The notes: generated from the sequence alone by a model not told the origin. A stretch of DNA of 64,000 bases from JAJXWB01 sp965246795 (GCA_965246795.1 CBDFFN010000021.1:370910-434909); one strand, 5' to 3'. Positions 25,871 through 34,565 are shown, counted from the first letter of the stretch. Made by a program: numbers and translations.

Positions 25871-26377
25871 CTTTTCGGTTCTAATCAAGAGATCAGAAGG
25901 CGCGGATCATCCGGATCGCACCAAGGTACTGGTTGTCGATGCTCTTGAACGGTTGAGGCCAAAGGCAGCCAGGACCGGATCAGGCGCGAGACCGAAGGGA
26001 CGATCGTTGCCGCCTGCGACAGCGTCGATGGCGGAGAGGTCGATGAGGTCGTCGGCGCCGACAACGGCGCGCTCTATTTTGTCCCGAAGACCGAACACGG
26101 AGTTCGTTCGTCTAACCAACACTTTGACATGTTGCCATCAGTTCGTGAACCACGCTACCAAGTGAACTTATGCTTCGCTCCGAAGCATTTCGTGCGTTCC
26201 GCGGGCCGTCTCCAGGTATTCGCCGCAGCACTTCGTGACCGGATGATAGGGCTCGACTATTTATCGTGCCTTGAGCAACCGGATCGTCGCATGAGCGCTG
26301 CAATCGTCTAGTACGACTAGTCCTTGCGCGGCTTTTAATCCACTGTTGCTAGCGTGGAGAGCTCACGTTCTTGCGCG
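25871..26377. other. no intact gene; possible relic of a serralysin/RTX C-terminus
   Basis: On the minus strand (26122-25907) codons reading VVGADDLIDLSAIDAVAGGN resemble the end of M10 serralysin-type proteins (DxIDLSAID block), but the fragment is short and without calcium-binding repeats. The rest of the stretch before the terminase stop shows nothing. Confidence 0.3.
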
Positions 26378-27790
26378 TCACACCCTCGCTGCCCCTATCA
26401 AGCGCTGGCGATAGGCAAGCGCCTGACTGATCGAGTCGACCTGATCGTCGTTGCGGCCGCCAGGAAAGGCGAAGAGCTCCGCTTCCAAATCTGCCAACCA
26501 AGGCGCCTGTAGCGGGAACATCACGAGCCCTGCTTCAAACTTCGCAGAATGGATCGACATTCGCGCGATCTTGTCGTGCTCGGCGCGAATGCCGACGGCG
26601 GCAATACCCTCGCGCTTCAGTTCAGGTATGAGCGCCGTGCCGGTTCCGGCGTCTTCGATAAGGACGGCCATAGGCTGCCAATGGCGCGCGTGGGCGATCG
26701 CACGAGCCTTTAGGGTCGGGTAGTCGTAGCGCCCGCGCAAAACGTCGAGAAGGTAGTTCCGATCGTCTTTGGTGCGCAGCCACGTCGTGCAGACCGACCA
26801 ATCGTTGTCGGGGCCGGCTTTCGAGGCAGTGTCCCACGATTGCAATACTTTGCATGAAGATGTTTTCGGAGGGAATACGGCTTCGCGCACGACCCACGAG
26901 CGCTTGACCATCGCGCCGTCAGCCGGCACCGGTGCCTGCTGATGCTGCGCGGCGTAAATCGCACTACCGAGGTCGCGTTTGGTTCGCTCAAGCACATACG
27001 GCGGTTCACGCTCCGCGTGAAGGAGTTCGCCGGCTTTGCGGGTGTAGAAGCGCCCCTCGCCGATCGGGATCTGCGTCTCGTCTTCCGCTTCCGCGGGAAG
27101 GCTCAAAATCGTCCAATCGTCATTGCCGCGGGTGACGAAGCCGACGAGATCGTCGATGTGCAGGCGCTGCATCACGATCGCGATCCGGCCTGTCCGTTTG
27201 TCGTCGAGGCGGGACAACAGGGTGTTCAGAAACCATTGATTGCAGGCTTCGCGTTTGGCCTGTGAATTGGCATCGGTCGGCTTCAAGGGATCGTCGATGA
27301 TAATGTAATCGCCGCCGCGACCGGTCAGCGTACCCTCTGTAGAAGCCGCAATGCGGTGCCCGTGACGCGTAAAGGCGACTTCCGACTGCGCGTCCTTCCA
27401 TTTCCCGACGATCGTGCCGGGAAAGGCGCGCCGGTACCAGGGCGTCTCGAGAACCGCTCGGAAGTCATTGGCGAGCGACCGCGCGAGCTCCGCCGCATAA
27501 GATACGCAGATGATGCGTTCCGCCGGATTATGACCGAGCAAAAATGCGGGATAGGCGACCGACGCAATGACGGATTTTAGCGACCGCGGCGGGATGTTGA
27601 TGATCAGCCGCGTTATTTTTCCGAGGCGCAACAGTTCGAGGTGGTGCGCGATCGCCTCGTGATGCCAGTTGCGCAGGAACGGCGCGCCGGGCCGCACCGT
27701 CGCAAAGGTCTTCTCGAAAAAGAACTCGAAGTCGCTGCGCAGGAGGGCGGCTTGCAACCGCCCTCGATCCTCGTCTTTGACCTCGGTCAC
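26378..27790 (-). CDS. terminase large subunit (TerL)
   Basis: A 470-residue phage-type packaging motor. The ATPase part has the Walker A variant PPRSLKS (67-73), Walker B IIIDD (163-167) and coupling motif MQR (207-209). The RNase-H-like nuclease follows, with acidic residues in WDTASKAGPDNDW, VLIEDAGTG and GGRNDDQVDSISQAL. All catalytic residues appear intact, so it could be active. It overlaps the DUF5681 gene by four bases (ATGA). No portal, capsid, tail or lysis gene lies nearby, which is odd for a prophage; a domesticated or satellite packaging cassette is more likely (inference). Confidence 0.92.
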   Translation of the reverse strand: MTEVKDEDRGRLQAALLRSDFEFFFEKTFATVRPGAPFLRNWHHEAIAHHLELLRLGKITRLIINIPPRSLKSVIASVAYPAFLLGHNPAERIICVSYAAELARSLANDFRAVLETPWYRRAFPGTIVGKWKDAQSEVAFTRHGHRIAASTEGTLTGRGGDYIIIDDPLKPTDANSQAKREACNQWFLNTLLSRLDDKRTGRIAIVMQRLHIDDLVGFVTRGNDDWTILSLPAEAEDETQIPIGEGRFYTRKAGELLHAEREPPYVLERTKRDLGSAIYAAQHQQAPVPADGAMVKRSWVVREAVFPPKTSSCKVLQSWDTASKAGPDNDWSVCTTWLRTKDDRNYLLDVLRGRYDYPTLKARAIAHARHWQPMAVLIEDAGTGTALIPELKREGIAAVGIRAEHDKIARMSIHSAKFEAGLVMFPLQAPWLADLEAELFAFPGGRNDDQVDSISQALAYRQRLIGAARV

Positions 27791-28185
27791 GGTTTTCGCG
27801 CCTGCCGCCGTGCAAGAGCCGCTTCAATCATCTCGTCATCGCTGTCGGAAAATATCTCGGTCTCCAGTTCCGGCGACGTGCCCTGCGACCGCTTTTCTTC
27901 AAGCAGGCGTACGGCCTTCAGATCACCCGCAAGCGCCTTGTTTCGTACGTTCCGCCAGATGACCCGGTCGGCCGGCAGGCGCTTCGTGACGCCGTCGATC
28001 GTGACCGTGACCGGCTCCATCAGCTCTCGGTCGACTGTTTCAGCGGTCGTCCGGCGCTTTTTCGGCCGGCCCCGCGCATTGCCGCTGGCGCCAGCCTGGA
28101 AGCGCGTCCGTACAGGCGGCTTGCCATAGCCGACGTCGTAATCGCGTTCGCCAATTGCGTGCTTCATCTTCGCGTCGTTGCTCAT
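27787..28185 (-). CDS. DUF5681 protein, terminase partner
   Basis: A 132-residue protein with the signature TRFQAGASGNARGRPKKRRT (about 27-46), then a helical region (ETVDRELMEPVTVTIDGVTK, ADRVIWRNVRNKALAGDLKA) and an acidic end before a basic tail. It overlaps both neighbours by four bases (ATGA), so methyltransferase, DUF5681 and terminase are translated as a coupled set. The position directly before TerL suggests a small-terminase-like role in choosing DNA; this is an inference, not shown. Confidence 0.8.
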   Translation of the reverse strand: MSNDAKMKHAIGERDYDVGYGKPPVRTRFQAGASGNARGRPKKRRTTAETVDRELMEPVTVTIDGVTKRLPADRVIWRNVRNKALAGDLKAVRLLEEKRSQGTSPELETEIFSDSDDEMIEAALARRQARKP

Positions 28186-29555
28186 GTCTGCGCCGTCCCG
28201 AGAAGCCGCGCCAGAATCTGAGCGCGGCTGGCACGCCGCGCGTCATGTTCCGCCCCTGCGGCGCGCCGGGCTCGTGCTTCCTCAAAAGTTTCGCCCGTTT
28301 CTTCGAGCACGGCGTCCCGTCTAGTGAACTCCTCCCAGCGACGAACCGCGACGTCGACGTATTTGGGCTCGTATTCGAGCCCAAACGCCCGGCGATCCGC
28401 GCGCTCCGCCGCCATCAACGTCGTCCCCGAACCCAAAAACGTGTCGAGCACAATGTGGCCCTTGCACGACGCATCGCGAAGCACATCGACGATCATCGCG
28501 ACAGGTTTCGCCGTCGGATGGCGGGCCAAATCCTTTGCGCGATCTTTGCCGAAGGCGTTGATGCCGGAATAGGCCCAGATATTCGACCGGTTTCGACCGT
28601 GTCGGCCCTGCTCGATCGCGTTTATGTGCAGAGCGGTGCCGGCTTTGTAGACAAAGACGAACTCGTGCTGATTGCGGTAGAGCGACCCCTGCCCCGGCGT
28701 TTTCTTGTCCCAGACGGCAATGTTCTTTTGCTCGGTGTAGAGTAGCCCGGCGGCCTGCGAGAGCTCCGAGACGTGCCGCCAGTCCATGCAGATGTAATGA
28801 AGGCTGCCATCGCGCGAATGCGCGATGAGCCCGCGGATCGCGTCCGTCAAAAACACCATGAACTCTGAAGAGGTCATCTCGCCGCTGGCGAATGCAAATT
28901 CGGCGTGTCGCGTGGCGCCACGCCCCCCGACATGGCCCTGTACCCGAACGTTGTAGGGCGGATCGACGAAGACGACTGCTGCCTTCTCGCCGCCCATCAG
29001 CCGCACAAGATCGGTGTCGGATCGCGCGTCACCGCACATGACACGGTGGTCGCCGAGCAGCCAGACATCGCCACGGCAGGTGACCGGCGTCTCCGGAGCG
29101 ACCGGCGCCCGGTCCGCCGGGTCCGGCCGATCCTTTTCCTTCATCGTCCGGATGGCGTCAGTCTCCCCGGCGCTGAAGCCGGTGATCGCGACGTCGAGAT
29201 CGATCTTTGGCAGTTCGATGGAAAGCGCTTCGAGTTCGACTGACAGCCGCGATAGATCCCATCCGGCATTCTCGGCAATTTTATTGTCCGCCAGCATCAA
29301 AGCACGGCGCTTCGCGTCCGAAAGGCCGGCCACGACGATCGCCGGCACCGTCACGAGCTTCAATTCAATCGCCGCTAGCACGCGCCCGTGCCCCGCGATG
29401 ATCCGATGCGCCTCATCGACAAGCACGGGAGCCGCAAAGCCAAACGCTTCGATGCTCTTCGCGATCTGACTGACCTGCTTTTTGCTGTGCGTTCTCGCGT
29501 TGCAAGGGTGCGGTTTAAGCGCCCCCGGCGAGAGATGGACGAGTTCGTATGACAT
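28182..29555 (-). CDS. ParB-domain DNA methyltransferase
   Basis: ATG 29555 gives 457 residues: a ParB-like nuclease domain (about 5-100, with PHPCNARTHSKKQVSQIAKS and HRIIAGHGRVLAAIELKL), then a beta-class methyltransferase with motif IV DPPYN near residue 200 and the S-adenosylmethionine motif DTFLGSGTT near 370. The open frame to 29771 is Arg-rich and not used. All catalytic motifs are intact. It is the first of three coupled genes, ending in ATGA with DUF5681. It could mark DNA for packaging or protect it (inference). Paralogue of the gene at 9083-10510. Confidence 0.9.
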   Translation of the reverse strand: MSYELVHLSPGALKPHPCNARTHSKKQVSQIAKSIEAFGFAAPVLVDEAHRIIAGHGRVLAAIELKLVTVPAIVVAGLSDAKRRALMLADNKIAENAGWDLSRLSVELEALSIELPKIDLDVAITGFSAGETDAIRTMKEKDRPDPADRAPVAPETPVTCRGDVWLLGDHRVMCGDARSDTDLVRLMGGEKAAVVFVDPPYNVRVQGHVGGRGATRHAEFAFASGEMTSSEFMVFLTDAIRGLIAHSRDGSLHYICMDWRHVSELSQAAGLLYTEQKNIAVWDKKTPGQGSLYRNQHEFVFVYKAGTALHINAIEQGRHGRNRSNIWAYSGINAFGKDRAKDLARHPTAKPVAMIVDVLRDASCKGHIVLDTFLGSGTTLMAAERADRRAFGLEYEPKYVDVAVRRWEEFTRRDAVLEETGETFEEARARRAAGAEHDARRASRAQILARLLGTAQT

Positions 29556-29659
29556 TTTCGGTTCCCGGCCCGTCCGCCCGAATACGAGCAGTCGACGCGA
29601 CCGAAGAGCACGATGAGCAAGAATTGCCCGTTGGCCAGTTCCGCAGTTCCGCGAACCGA

Positions 29660-30484
29660 TCAGTCGCTTTCGCGGATTTTTTGACGCGGGCCTTTCGGGC
29701 CCTGTTTGGCAGCGCCGTGGATCTCTACGAGCACTCTTCTCGCGACGAGCCGTGCTTCTCGCATGCGGCATTCTCGCGCAATTTTTTCTGCTTCTTCCTG
29801 CGTCACGCGACGCCCAAGTCGCGCCTCCTCGACCCGAATCAGTTCCTTCAACTCGGCATCTGTGATGACATCGGTTGGACCTCGCGAGACGCGGACATCC
29901 ACGAAAACGTGCTGACGCATCTGTATTTCATTGCGCCGTACATCCAGATAGCCGCTCGTCTTCAGAACGGACGACAACATCGAGACGCGCTTCGAGGGAT
30001 CGGTTAGCAAAACACCGGTCGCAATTAATCGACTCTCGATGAGCGCCTTTCTGAACACACCCAAAACGTCATTGCTGACACCATAAACAACATGATCGAA
30101 GAAGCGTTGGGCCTTTTTGAGATCGATCGCAGCGCGTCGTAGCGGGTTATCCCTCGCCCAATCGTCTCCGTGACTTTGGCGCATAGGCGGAAAGAGGACT
30201 TCTCTGACCGTTCTACCGTCAGGCAAAATCAGAATCACCGAGGCGTCATCGATATCGATCGAGAAGCCTTCTTGCGAGCTTGGTGTATCCGACGCCGACG
30301 GCAAAATCCGGCTTGCGATGCGGTCGACAAACCGAGCCCCTCCGTCGCTCTCCCCTGGATATAAACAGCTCCAATAATGCAATGGCGCCGCGGAAAGCAG
30401 AACGGTTTCGGCTGTCGTGTTGGACGCGGTTGAAGTCATAGCCGCGTCTAGCCGACTCGCCGCCAACAGAACAGTTTCAGCCAA
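29660..30484 (-). CDS. protein of unknown function upstream of the terminase cassette
   Basis: A 274-residue protein from TTG 30484, or 259 residues from ATG 30439. The N-terminus holds two copies of a short repeat, AETVLLAA and AETVLLSA, which favours the longer start. The body is mixed (ASVILILPDGRTVREVLFPP, KAQRFFDHVVYGVSNDVLGV), and the C-terminal 70 residues are helical and basic (ELKELIRVEEARLGRRVTQE), suggestive of DNA contact. No family is recognised. It lies 104 bases before the methyltransferase on the same strand and is probably part of that operon. Confidence 0.65.
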   Translation of the reverse strand: MAETVLLAASRLDAAMTSTASNTTAETVLLSAAPLHYWSCLYPGESDGGARFVDRIASRILPSASDTPSSQEGFSIDIDDASVILILPDGRTVREVLFPPMRQSHGDDWARDNPLRRAAIDLKKAQRFFDHVVYGVSNDVLGVFRKALIESRLIATGVLLTDPSKRVSMLSSVLKTSGYLDVRRNEIQMRQHVFVDVRVSRGPTDVITDAELKELIRVEEARLGRRVTQEEAEKIARECRMREARLVARRVLVEIHGAAKQGPKGPRQKIRESD

Positions 30485-30823
30485 GAGGCACGTCGCGCGT
30501 ACGCCTCGCTCAAAGCGGAGCCCCGATCACGCCCTCGAAAACGGCCTCCGTTTTCTTGCACACGCAAGCCCTGCAAGCCGAGCCCTCTACCCTGATCGCC
30601 GCCTTTAATTCCCTGTTCCGTTGCATCGGGAATTGGCATGTAAATGGCTGTTTTCGCTTACGGTCCGCTAGCCGAAAAAGCCGATAACTCGAACCTTTTG
30701 GTCATTTCCCTATTATTTTCCCTGATCACCGGAAAAATGAACGGCCAGACCGGTTCGAACGGACATGCGTCGTCAGCCACGTATTCCCTTCATTTTCAGA
30801 TATTTAGAGATTTTTGAGGTGAG
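30485..30823. other. intergenic, no supported gene
   Basis: Upstream region of the cassette operon, with an AT-richer part at 30700-30820. No open frame of protein character; a promoter for the operon is expected here but no consensus is evident. Confidence 0.4.
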
Positions 30824-30993
30824 AGGATTCGAACTTCCATCATTCACTCTTGCGGAGCGGAGACTCTCATGCGCGCAAACTGCGCGTATTCAGGCGCAAA
30901 AGTCTCAGTACCCATAATCGGGCCTTATGCGCGCAGAAACCGCCGACATATCAAAGGCCCAAATTCAACTTGTCTTACGACAGTTCGAATCCT
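30824..30993. repeat. 12-bp inverted repeat resembling tRNA T-arm sequence
   Basis: AGGATTCGAACT (30824-30835) and AGTTCGAATCCT (30982-30993) are perfect complements 146 bases apart. Each holds the GTTCGAAT core of a tRNA T loop, but neither flank folds into a tRNA, so these may be attachment-site-like remnants. Confidence 0.5.
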
Positions 30994-31165
30994 CCCAGGA
31001 CAGCCACGGATACTTACGATTTTGGTGCGCCCAGCCGCTCTGTACTTATGCGCGACTTCTCAAAGGGTTGTCGGTTACGGTTTGGTCTCGGCGTCTACAG
31101 AGACCTTTGAACGAGGGATTTAGGGCGGCAAACGGCGACCGGTCTCCAATGCCGACTTCGCGATA
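30855..31165. repeat. GAGAC-motif array B
   Basis: GGAGACTCTC at 30859, AGTCTCAG at 30901, GGTCTC-10 bases-GAGACC at 31084-31105 and GTCTCCAATGCCGACTTCG at 31142-31160. The order and several blocks (ACTTATGCGCGAC, TCAAAGGGTT) match array A near recombinase 1. A TATGCGCG...TCAAAGG unit also occurs twice inside this array, at about 30926 and 31047. It lies downstream of the recombinase 2 cluster, beyond the DUF892 gene. Confidence 0.6.
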
Positions 31166-31244
31166 TCCGTATTTTCAGGTCGCGACCTATTTAACGAGCG
31201 GGCGGCTTGGTTCGCCATAGAACGTCGCAAACCAAGCCGACCTG

Positions 31245-31748
31245 TCAGTCGATCTGTGCCTGGATGTTGGCGCCTGTCTCGGCGAGCTTCGTCACGTAGC
31301 TGTCGGCAGCGTAAATCTCTTTCGCAACGCCTTTCAGCTTCTTGGAATCGTCCTTGAGACCAAGTGCCTTTGCGTATGCTGCCGCGGTACCGAAGCCGCT
31401 GATGCCGTAATGCGACATGCGCTGGTATTGCGCGATGATAATGACGTCGAGCAGCGGGCCCTTCTTCGGACCTTCCTGCAGCACGTGCTTGGTCGCTTCG
31501 GCGACAAGACCTTCCATGCCCTTGCAATGTTCCTTCGAGGGCTTTTCGCCGGCGTTCACGATCATCTCTTTCAGAACGCCTGTATGCTGCGAGATGCCAT
31601 CCTGACTTTTTGCGAGCATCTCTTTCAACGAAGGGTCGCTTGCCTTCGATGTGATCTTCTTCAAAACCCGCTGCATCTGATCGTTGGCGGACCAGAGATC
31701 CTTCAGCTCGTCGGTGTATATCTCTTTGAAGTCTTCCGGCGTCGACAT
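31245..31748 (-). CDS. DUF892 (YciE/YciF-type) ferritin-like protein
   Basis: ATG 31748, after AAGGAC, gives 167 residues of the DUF892 family: a four-helix ferritin-like bundle beginning DFKEIYTDELKDLWSANDQM, with further conserved blocks HTGVLKEMIVNAGEKPSKEH, GMEGLVAEA and ISGFGTAAAYAKALG. These stress proteins bind di-iron or other metals in some members; glutamates and histidines in the helices support that. A GGAAC-16-AGTT promoter upstream suggests control by the alphaproteobacterial general stress sigma factor. The gene is inserted between array B and the recombinase stop. Confidence 0.9.
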   Translation of the reverse strand: MSTPEDFKEIYTDELKDLWSANDQMQRVLKKITSKASDPSLKEMLAKSQDGISQHTGVLKEMIVNAGEKPSKEHCKGMEGLVAEATKHVLQEGPKKGPLLDVIIIAQYQRMSHYGISGFGTAAAYAKALGLKDDSKKLKGVAKEIYAADSYVTKLAETGANIQAQID

Positions 31749-31796
31749 GATGAAGTCCTTGTTGTTTGCCTGGATCGGCGATCCGGTCATCCGCCG

Positions 31797-31821
31797 AACT
31801 GGTAAGATTGTGGTTTGTTCC
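31797..31821 (-). promoter_or_regulatory. EcfG-type promoter candidate for DUF892 gene
   Basis: On the minus strand GGAAC (31821-31817), 16 bases, then AGTT (31800-31797), close to the GGAAC-N16/17-cGTT consensus of general-stress sigma factor EcfG. It is about 50 bases from the ATG. Confidence 0.45.
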
Positions 31822-31844
31822 GCCAACAACACGACTCGGATGAT

Positions 31845-33410
31845 CTAGCTGCAGTGCGTGACGCGCCTTTTCTGGGCTTGCCAAACGAGGGGCAGATCAC
31901 GAGCCAGGCCCGTGACAGTCATCCCACTGGGTGCCGAGCTCGCTGCGATTGCCTCCACAATGCGCGGCGACAGAAAGGCCAGCGGCGCAAGCAGACGGAC
32001 GTGACGCTCTGCAAAACCTTCCCGGGCGGCGATACCGTGGAAGTCGCACTCCGCGCCTGTCATGATCTCCTCGATCCACCGCTTCGAACGCGCGATCGCT
32101 GTAAGAAGCGTCAGTCGAGTCGTTTCGTCGATCGTTCCTGTTGATGCTGCTGTGTGCGTGATGCCTTTGCGAGTCGGACCAGCAGGCGTGAACGGGATAG
32201 TGATCTTTGGGCCAATCGCGTCTTCCTCGTCGAGCAGCATAACCGCCAGATGCTTTGGCGTGACGATGATGCGATCGACGCGTGCATCGATCTGTTCGCG
32301 GTCCGTCGCCTGGTTGCTTTGGACTGGCGGGCGACTGTCTCGCAGTGCAGCGAGGACAAGGCGCTCCAATTCCAGCGCCGCGACCCGTGCGACGCTGCCC
32401 GCCTCGCCTTTGCGTCCTTGAAGCAGCGCCTGCGAGATGTAGTAGCGGTAACGAACACCAGCCTTGTTGGCGTGCGTCGGCGACATCGCGTTGCCGCGGT
32501 CGTCGAACAGCTTACCAGCAAGGATGGCGGGCGAGCTGGCCCGCAACTCCATGCGCGCGACCCTGTTCCTTGCCAGTTGGTCTTGCACGGCGTTGAACAG
32601 TGTTCGATCGACGATCGGTTCCTGTGAACCGGGATGAATATCGCCCTTGTATTCAACCTCCCCGATATAGAAGCGGTTCTTCAGCATGTGCGCGAGTGGT
32701 GCTGGCCTAAAACAAGCTGCCTGTATCGTTCGACCGTCCGACAGTATCCGCGCTTTCGGTTTGAGCTTTTTGTCATTCAAACTCGCTGCCAAAGCACCGA
32801 TCGATCCGAGGCGTAGGTAATCGGCGAATAGCCTTCGAACGAAGTCGGCTTCGTCTTCCACGATCTCGAGCTGCTTGTTGACGCTGCGATAGCCGAGCGG
32901 CACCGGACCACCGACCCAGATGCCTTTGCGCTTGGAGGCTGCGATCTTGTCCCGTACGCGCTCGCCAATGACCTCCCGCTCGAATTGAGCGAAGGAGAGC
33001 AGGACGTTCAGCGTGAGGCGGCCCATGCTCGAGGTTGTGTTGAAGCTCTGGGTCACCGACACGAACGAGACATCATGCTCGTCGAAGAGCTCGACCAGCT
33101 TCGCGAAGTCGGCGAGCGACCGGGTCAGCCGGTCGACCTTGTAGACGACGATGATGTCGATCTTCCTCGCCCGGACCGCCTCCAGAAGCATCTGCAGCGC
33201 CGGCCGGTTCAGCGAAGCGCCGGAGAGACCACCGTCGTCAAACGCCGTGGGCACCAGCGTCCAGCCCTCGTGCGCCTGGCTCTTGATGTAGGCTTCGCAA
33301 GCCTCCCGCTGGGCATCGAGCGAGTTGAAGGCGAGATCGAGGTTATGCTCGGTCGATTTGCGCGTGTAGATCGCGCACCGCTCCTTCTTTGGCGCTGCCG
33401 AGTGCTTCAT
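31845..33410 (-). CDS. large serine recombinase 2
   Basis: A 521-residue site-specific recombinase with the same layout as recombinase 1: catalytic Ser in AIYTRKST, the DGGLSGASLNRPALQ and KVDRLTRSLADF blocks, the Recombinase domain, and a C-terminal DNA-binding region containing the zinc-ribbon part. ATG 33410 overlaps the DUF2924 stop by four bases (ATGA); the frame open to 33608 overlaps DUF2924 and is not used. Its DNA is identical to recombinase 1 from 32878 to 33266. The set DUF3489-DUF2924-recombinase is a recurring mobile cassette in alphaproteobacteria. Confidence 0.92.
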   Translation of the reverse strand: MKHSAAPKKERCAIYTRKSTEHNLDLAFNSLDAQREACEAYIKSQAHEGWTLVPTAFDDGGLSGASLNRPALQMLLEAVRARKIDIIVVYKVDRLTRSLADFAKLVELFDEHDVSFVSVTQSFNTTSSMGRLTLNVLLSFAQFEREVIGERVRDKIAASKRKGIWVGGPVPLGYRSVNKQLEIVEDEADFVRRLFADYLRLGSIGALAASLNDKKLKPKARILSDGRTIQAACFRPAPLAHMLKNRFYIGEVEYKGDIHPGSQEPIVDRTLFNAVQDQLARNRVARMELRASSPAILAGKLFDDRGNAMSPTHANKAGVRYRYYISQALLQGRKGEAGSVARVAALELERLVLAALRDSRPPVQSNQATDREQIDARVDRIIVTPKHLAVMLLDEEDAIGPKITIPFTPAGPTRKGITHTAASTGTIDETTRLTLLTAIARSKRWIEEIMTGAECDFHGIAAREGFAERHVRLLAPLAFLSPRIVEAIAASSAPSGMTVTGLARDLPLVWQAQKRRVTHCS

Positions 33411-33955
33411 GGCGCGACTCCAGTGGTCGTGCCGGCGGCCACCGACGATCTCCGCCCTGCCCGCGGTTTCGCTTTTATGGGTGTCGCAGCCGGTGCATTC
33501 GACTTTTCTCGTTTGCTTCGCAGACCAAAAAAGCGCGGACCGTTCCAGTTCGTACCGGTGATGATCTTGGCGATCGTCGACAGGCTTTCGAACGTTTTGC
33601 CCTGCCAACAGAAGCCACCGGGCACGACCATAACCTCGTGCAAGACCCCTTCGTGCTCGCGCACGATGATTGAGCCGGCCTTCACCTGCCGGCGCGGTTC
33701 GGCATCGGGCTTGCCCAGCTCACGGAGCGTCCGTGCGACGCTGCGTGAGAGGCCGCCGAACGCCAGCTCCTGCAGCCTGCAGGTCAGCGCCCGTGCCATC
33801 AGGTCTTTGGTCAGACCAGCCGCCGGGGCAGCGCCATGGACCTGCCGCCACTCCTTCCGAAGCTCGACGATAGACATAGCTGCAATTCGATCGATCTCTC
33901 GATCAAGGTTTGCAGCCGGCACTTGCGCCGGCTGCCTTTTCTTGTCACGCGCCAT
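33407..33955 (-). CDS. DUF2924 protein of the recombinase cassette
   Basis: A 182-residue protein. Residues 20-110 match DUF2924: LDREIDRIAAMSIVELRKEW, then LTKDLMARALTCRLQELAFG and later KAGSIIVREHEGVLHEVMVV, FCWQGKTFESLSTIAKIITG and WNGPRFFGL, a strand-rich domain ending in the conserved NGPRFFGL. A basic, disordered tail follows. It starts two bases after the DUF3489 stop and overlaps the recombinase start by four, so all three are coupled. Probably an accessory DNA-binding factor for recombination (inference). Confidence 0.88.
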   Translation of the reverse strand: MARDKKRQPAQVPAANLDREIDRIAAMSIVELRKEWRQVHGAAPAAGLTKDLMARALTCRLQELAFGGLSRSVARTLRELGKPDAEPRRQVKAGSIIVREHEGVLHEVMVVPGGFCWQGKTFESLSTIAKIITGTNWNGPRFFGLRSKREKSNAPAATPIKAKPRAGRRSSVAAGTTTGVAP

Positions 33956-33957
33956 CG

Positions 33958-34524
33958 TCAGGCCGATGCCGCAGCGGCGCCATCCGCGATCTTGTAGACC
34001 GAGTTCTTGCCGGACTGCCGGTCGCGCGAGAGGACAAAGCCCTTCTTGCGAAGTCCGGTCAGCGCGGCCCGCATCGTGTGCGGCAACCAGCCCGTCGCAT
34101 CCTCCATCGCAGGCAGCGTTGCGCCGTTCTTTGCCGACAGCATTTTGACAAGCAAAGCCGACTTAGAGCCGTCGCGGAACGGCTTTGCCGGTTCTGTCTT
34201 CGACTCTGCTACTTTACGCTCGCTCGCTGCCTTCGCCGGCTTGGCTGTAACCGCTTCGCTCGCCAGCGCCTCATCCTCAACCCCGATTGCCTTGCGACCG
34301 GCTGCCGTTATGACGAGGCTGTAGGCACGCGCATCCTCGTCTTCGCGCCACACCGGCATGTTGGGTTTGGCTTTGATCTCCCGCATCAATTTACGGGCAA
34401 CCAAGCTTGAGCCGACCTTCGAGGCCGCGGCCTTGTTCATCTTCGTGGGTATGCTCGCCGCGCCATCGTCTCGCGCAATTGCTGCGGCAAGAACGATCAA
34501 CTGGCTATCCGTCAGTTTGGTCAT
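33958..34524 (-). CDS. DUF3489 protein of the recombinase cassette
   Basis: ATG 34524, seven bases after AAGGAG, is preferred over ATG 34539, giving 188 residues. The N-terminal half begins TKLTDSQLIVLAAAIARDDG, a small winged-helix-like segment; the C-terminal DUF3489 domain (about 110-185) reads SALLVKMLSAKNGATLPAME, then WLPHTMRAALTGLRKKGFVL, again a helix-turn-helix pattern. Two DNA-binding modules in one protein fit a regulator or architectural factor of the cassette. First gene of the operon, downstream of the hairpin at 34528-34565. Confidence 0.88.
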   Translation of the reverse strand: MTKLTDSQLIVLAAAIARDDGAASIPTKMNKAAASKVGSSLVARKLMREIKAKPNMPVWREDEDARAYSLVITAAGRKAIGVEDEALASEAVTAKPAKAASERKVAESKTEPAKPFRDGSKSALLVKMLSAKNGATLPAMEDATGWLPHTMRAALTGLRKKGFVLSRDRQSGKNSVYKIADGAAAASA

Positions 34525-34527
34525 GTT

Positions 34528-34565
34528 GTGCTCCTTCATATGACAGCACCCGCTGTCAGGAGCAC
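34528..34565 (-). promoter_or_regulatory. leader hairpin covering the DUF3489 ribosome binding site
   Basis: On the transcript GTGCTCC pairs with GGAGCAC, and between them TGACAGC pairs with GCTGTCA around the loop GGGT, leaving six unpaired bases on the 3' side. GGAGCAC contains the GGAG of the ribosome binding site for ATG 34524. In the folded state translation would be blocked, so a protein, RNA or temperature switch is possible. Confidence 0.6.

Noticed and set aside
30814..30845. Possible tRNA gene 3' end (GATTCGAAC on the plus strand)
   Set aside because: No anticodon arm, D arm or matching acceptor stem can be folded around it; it is treated only as a repeat.
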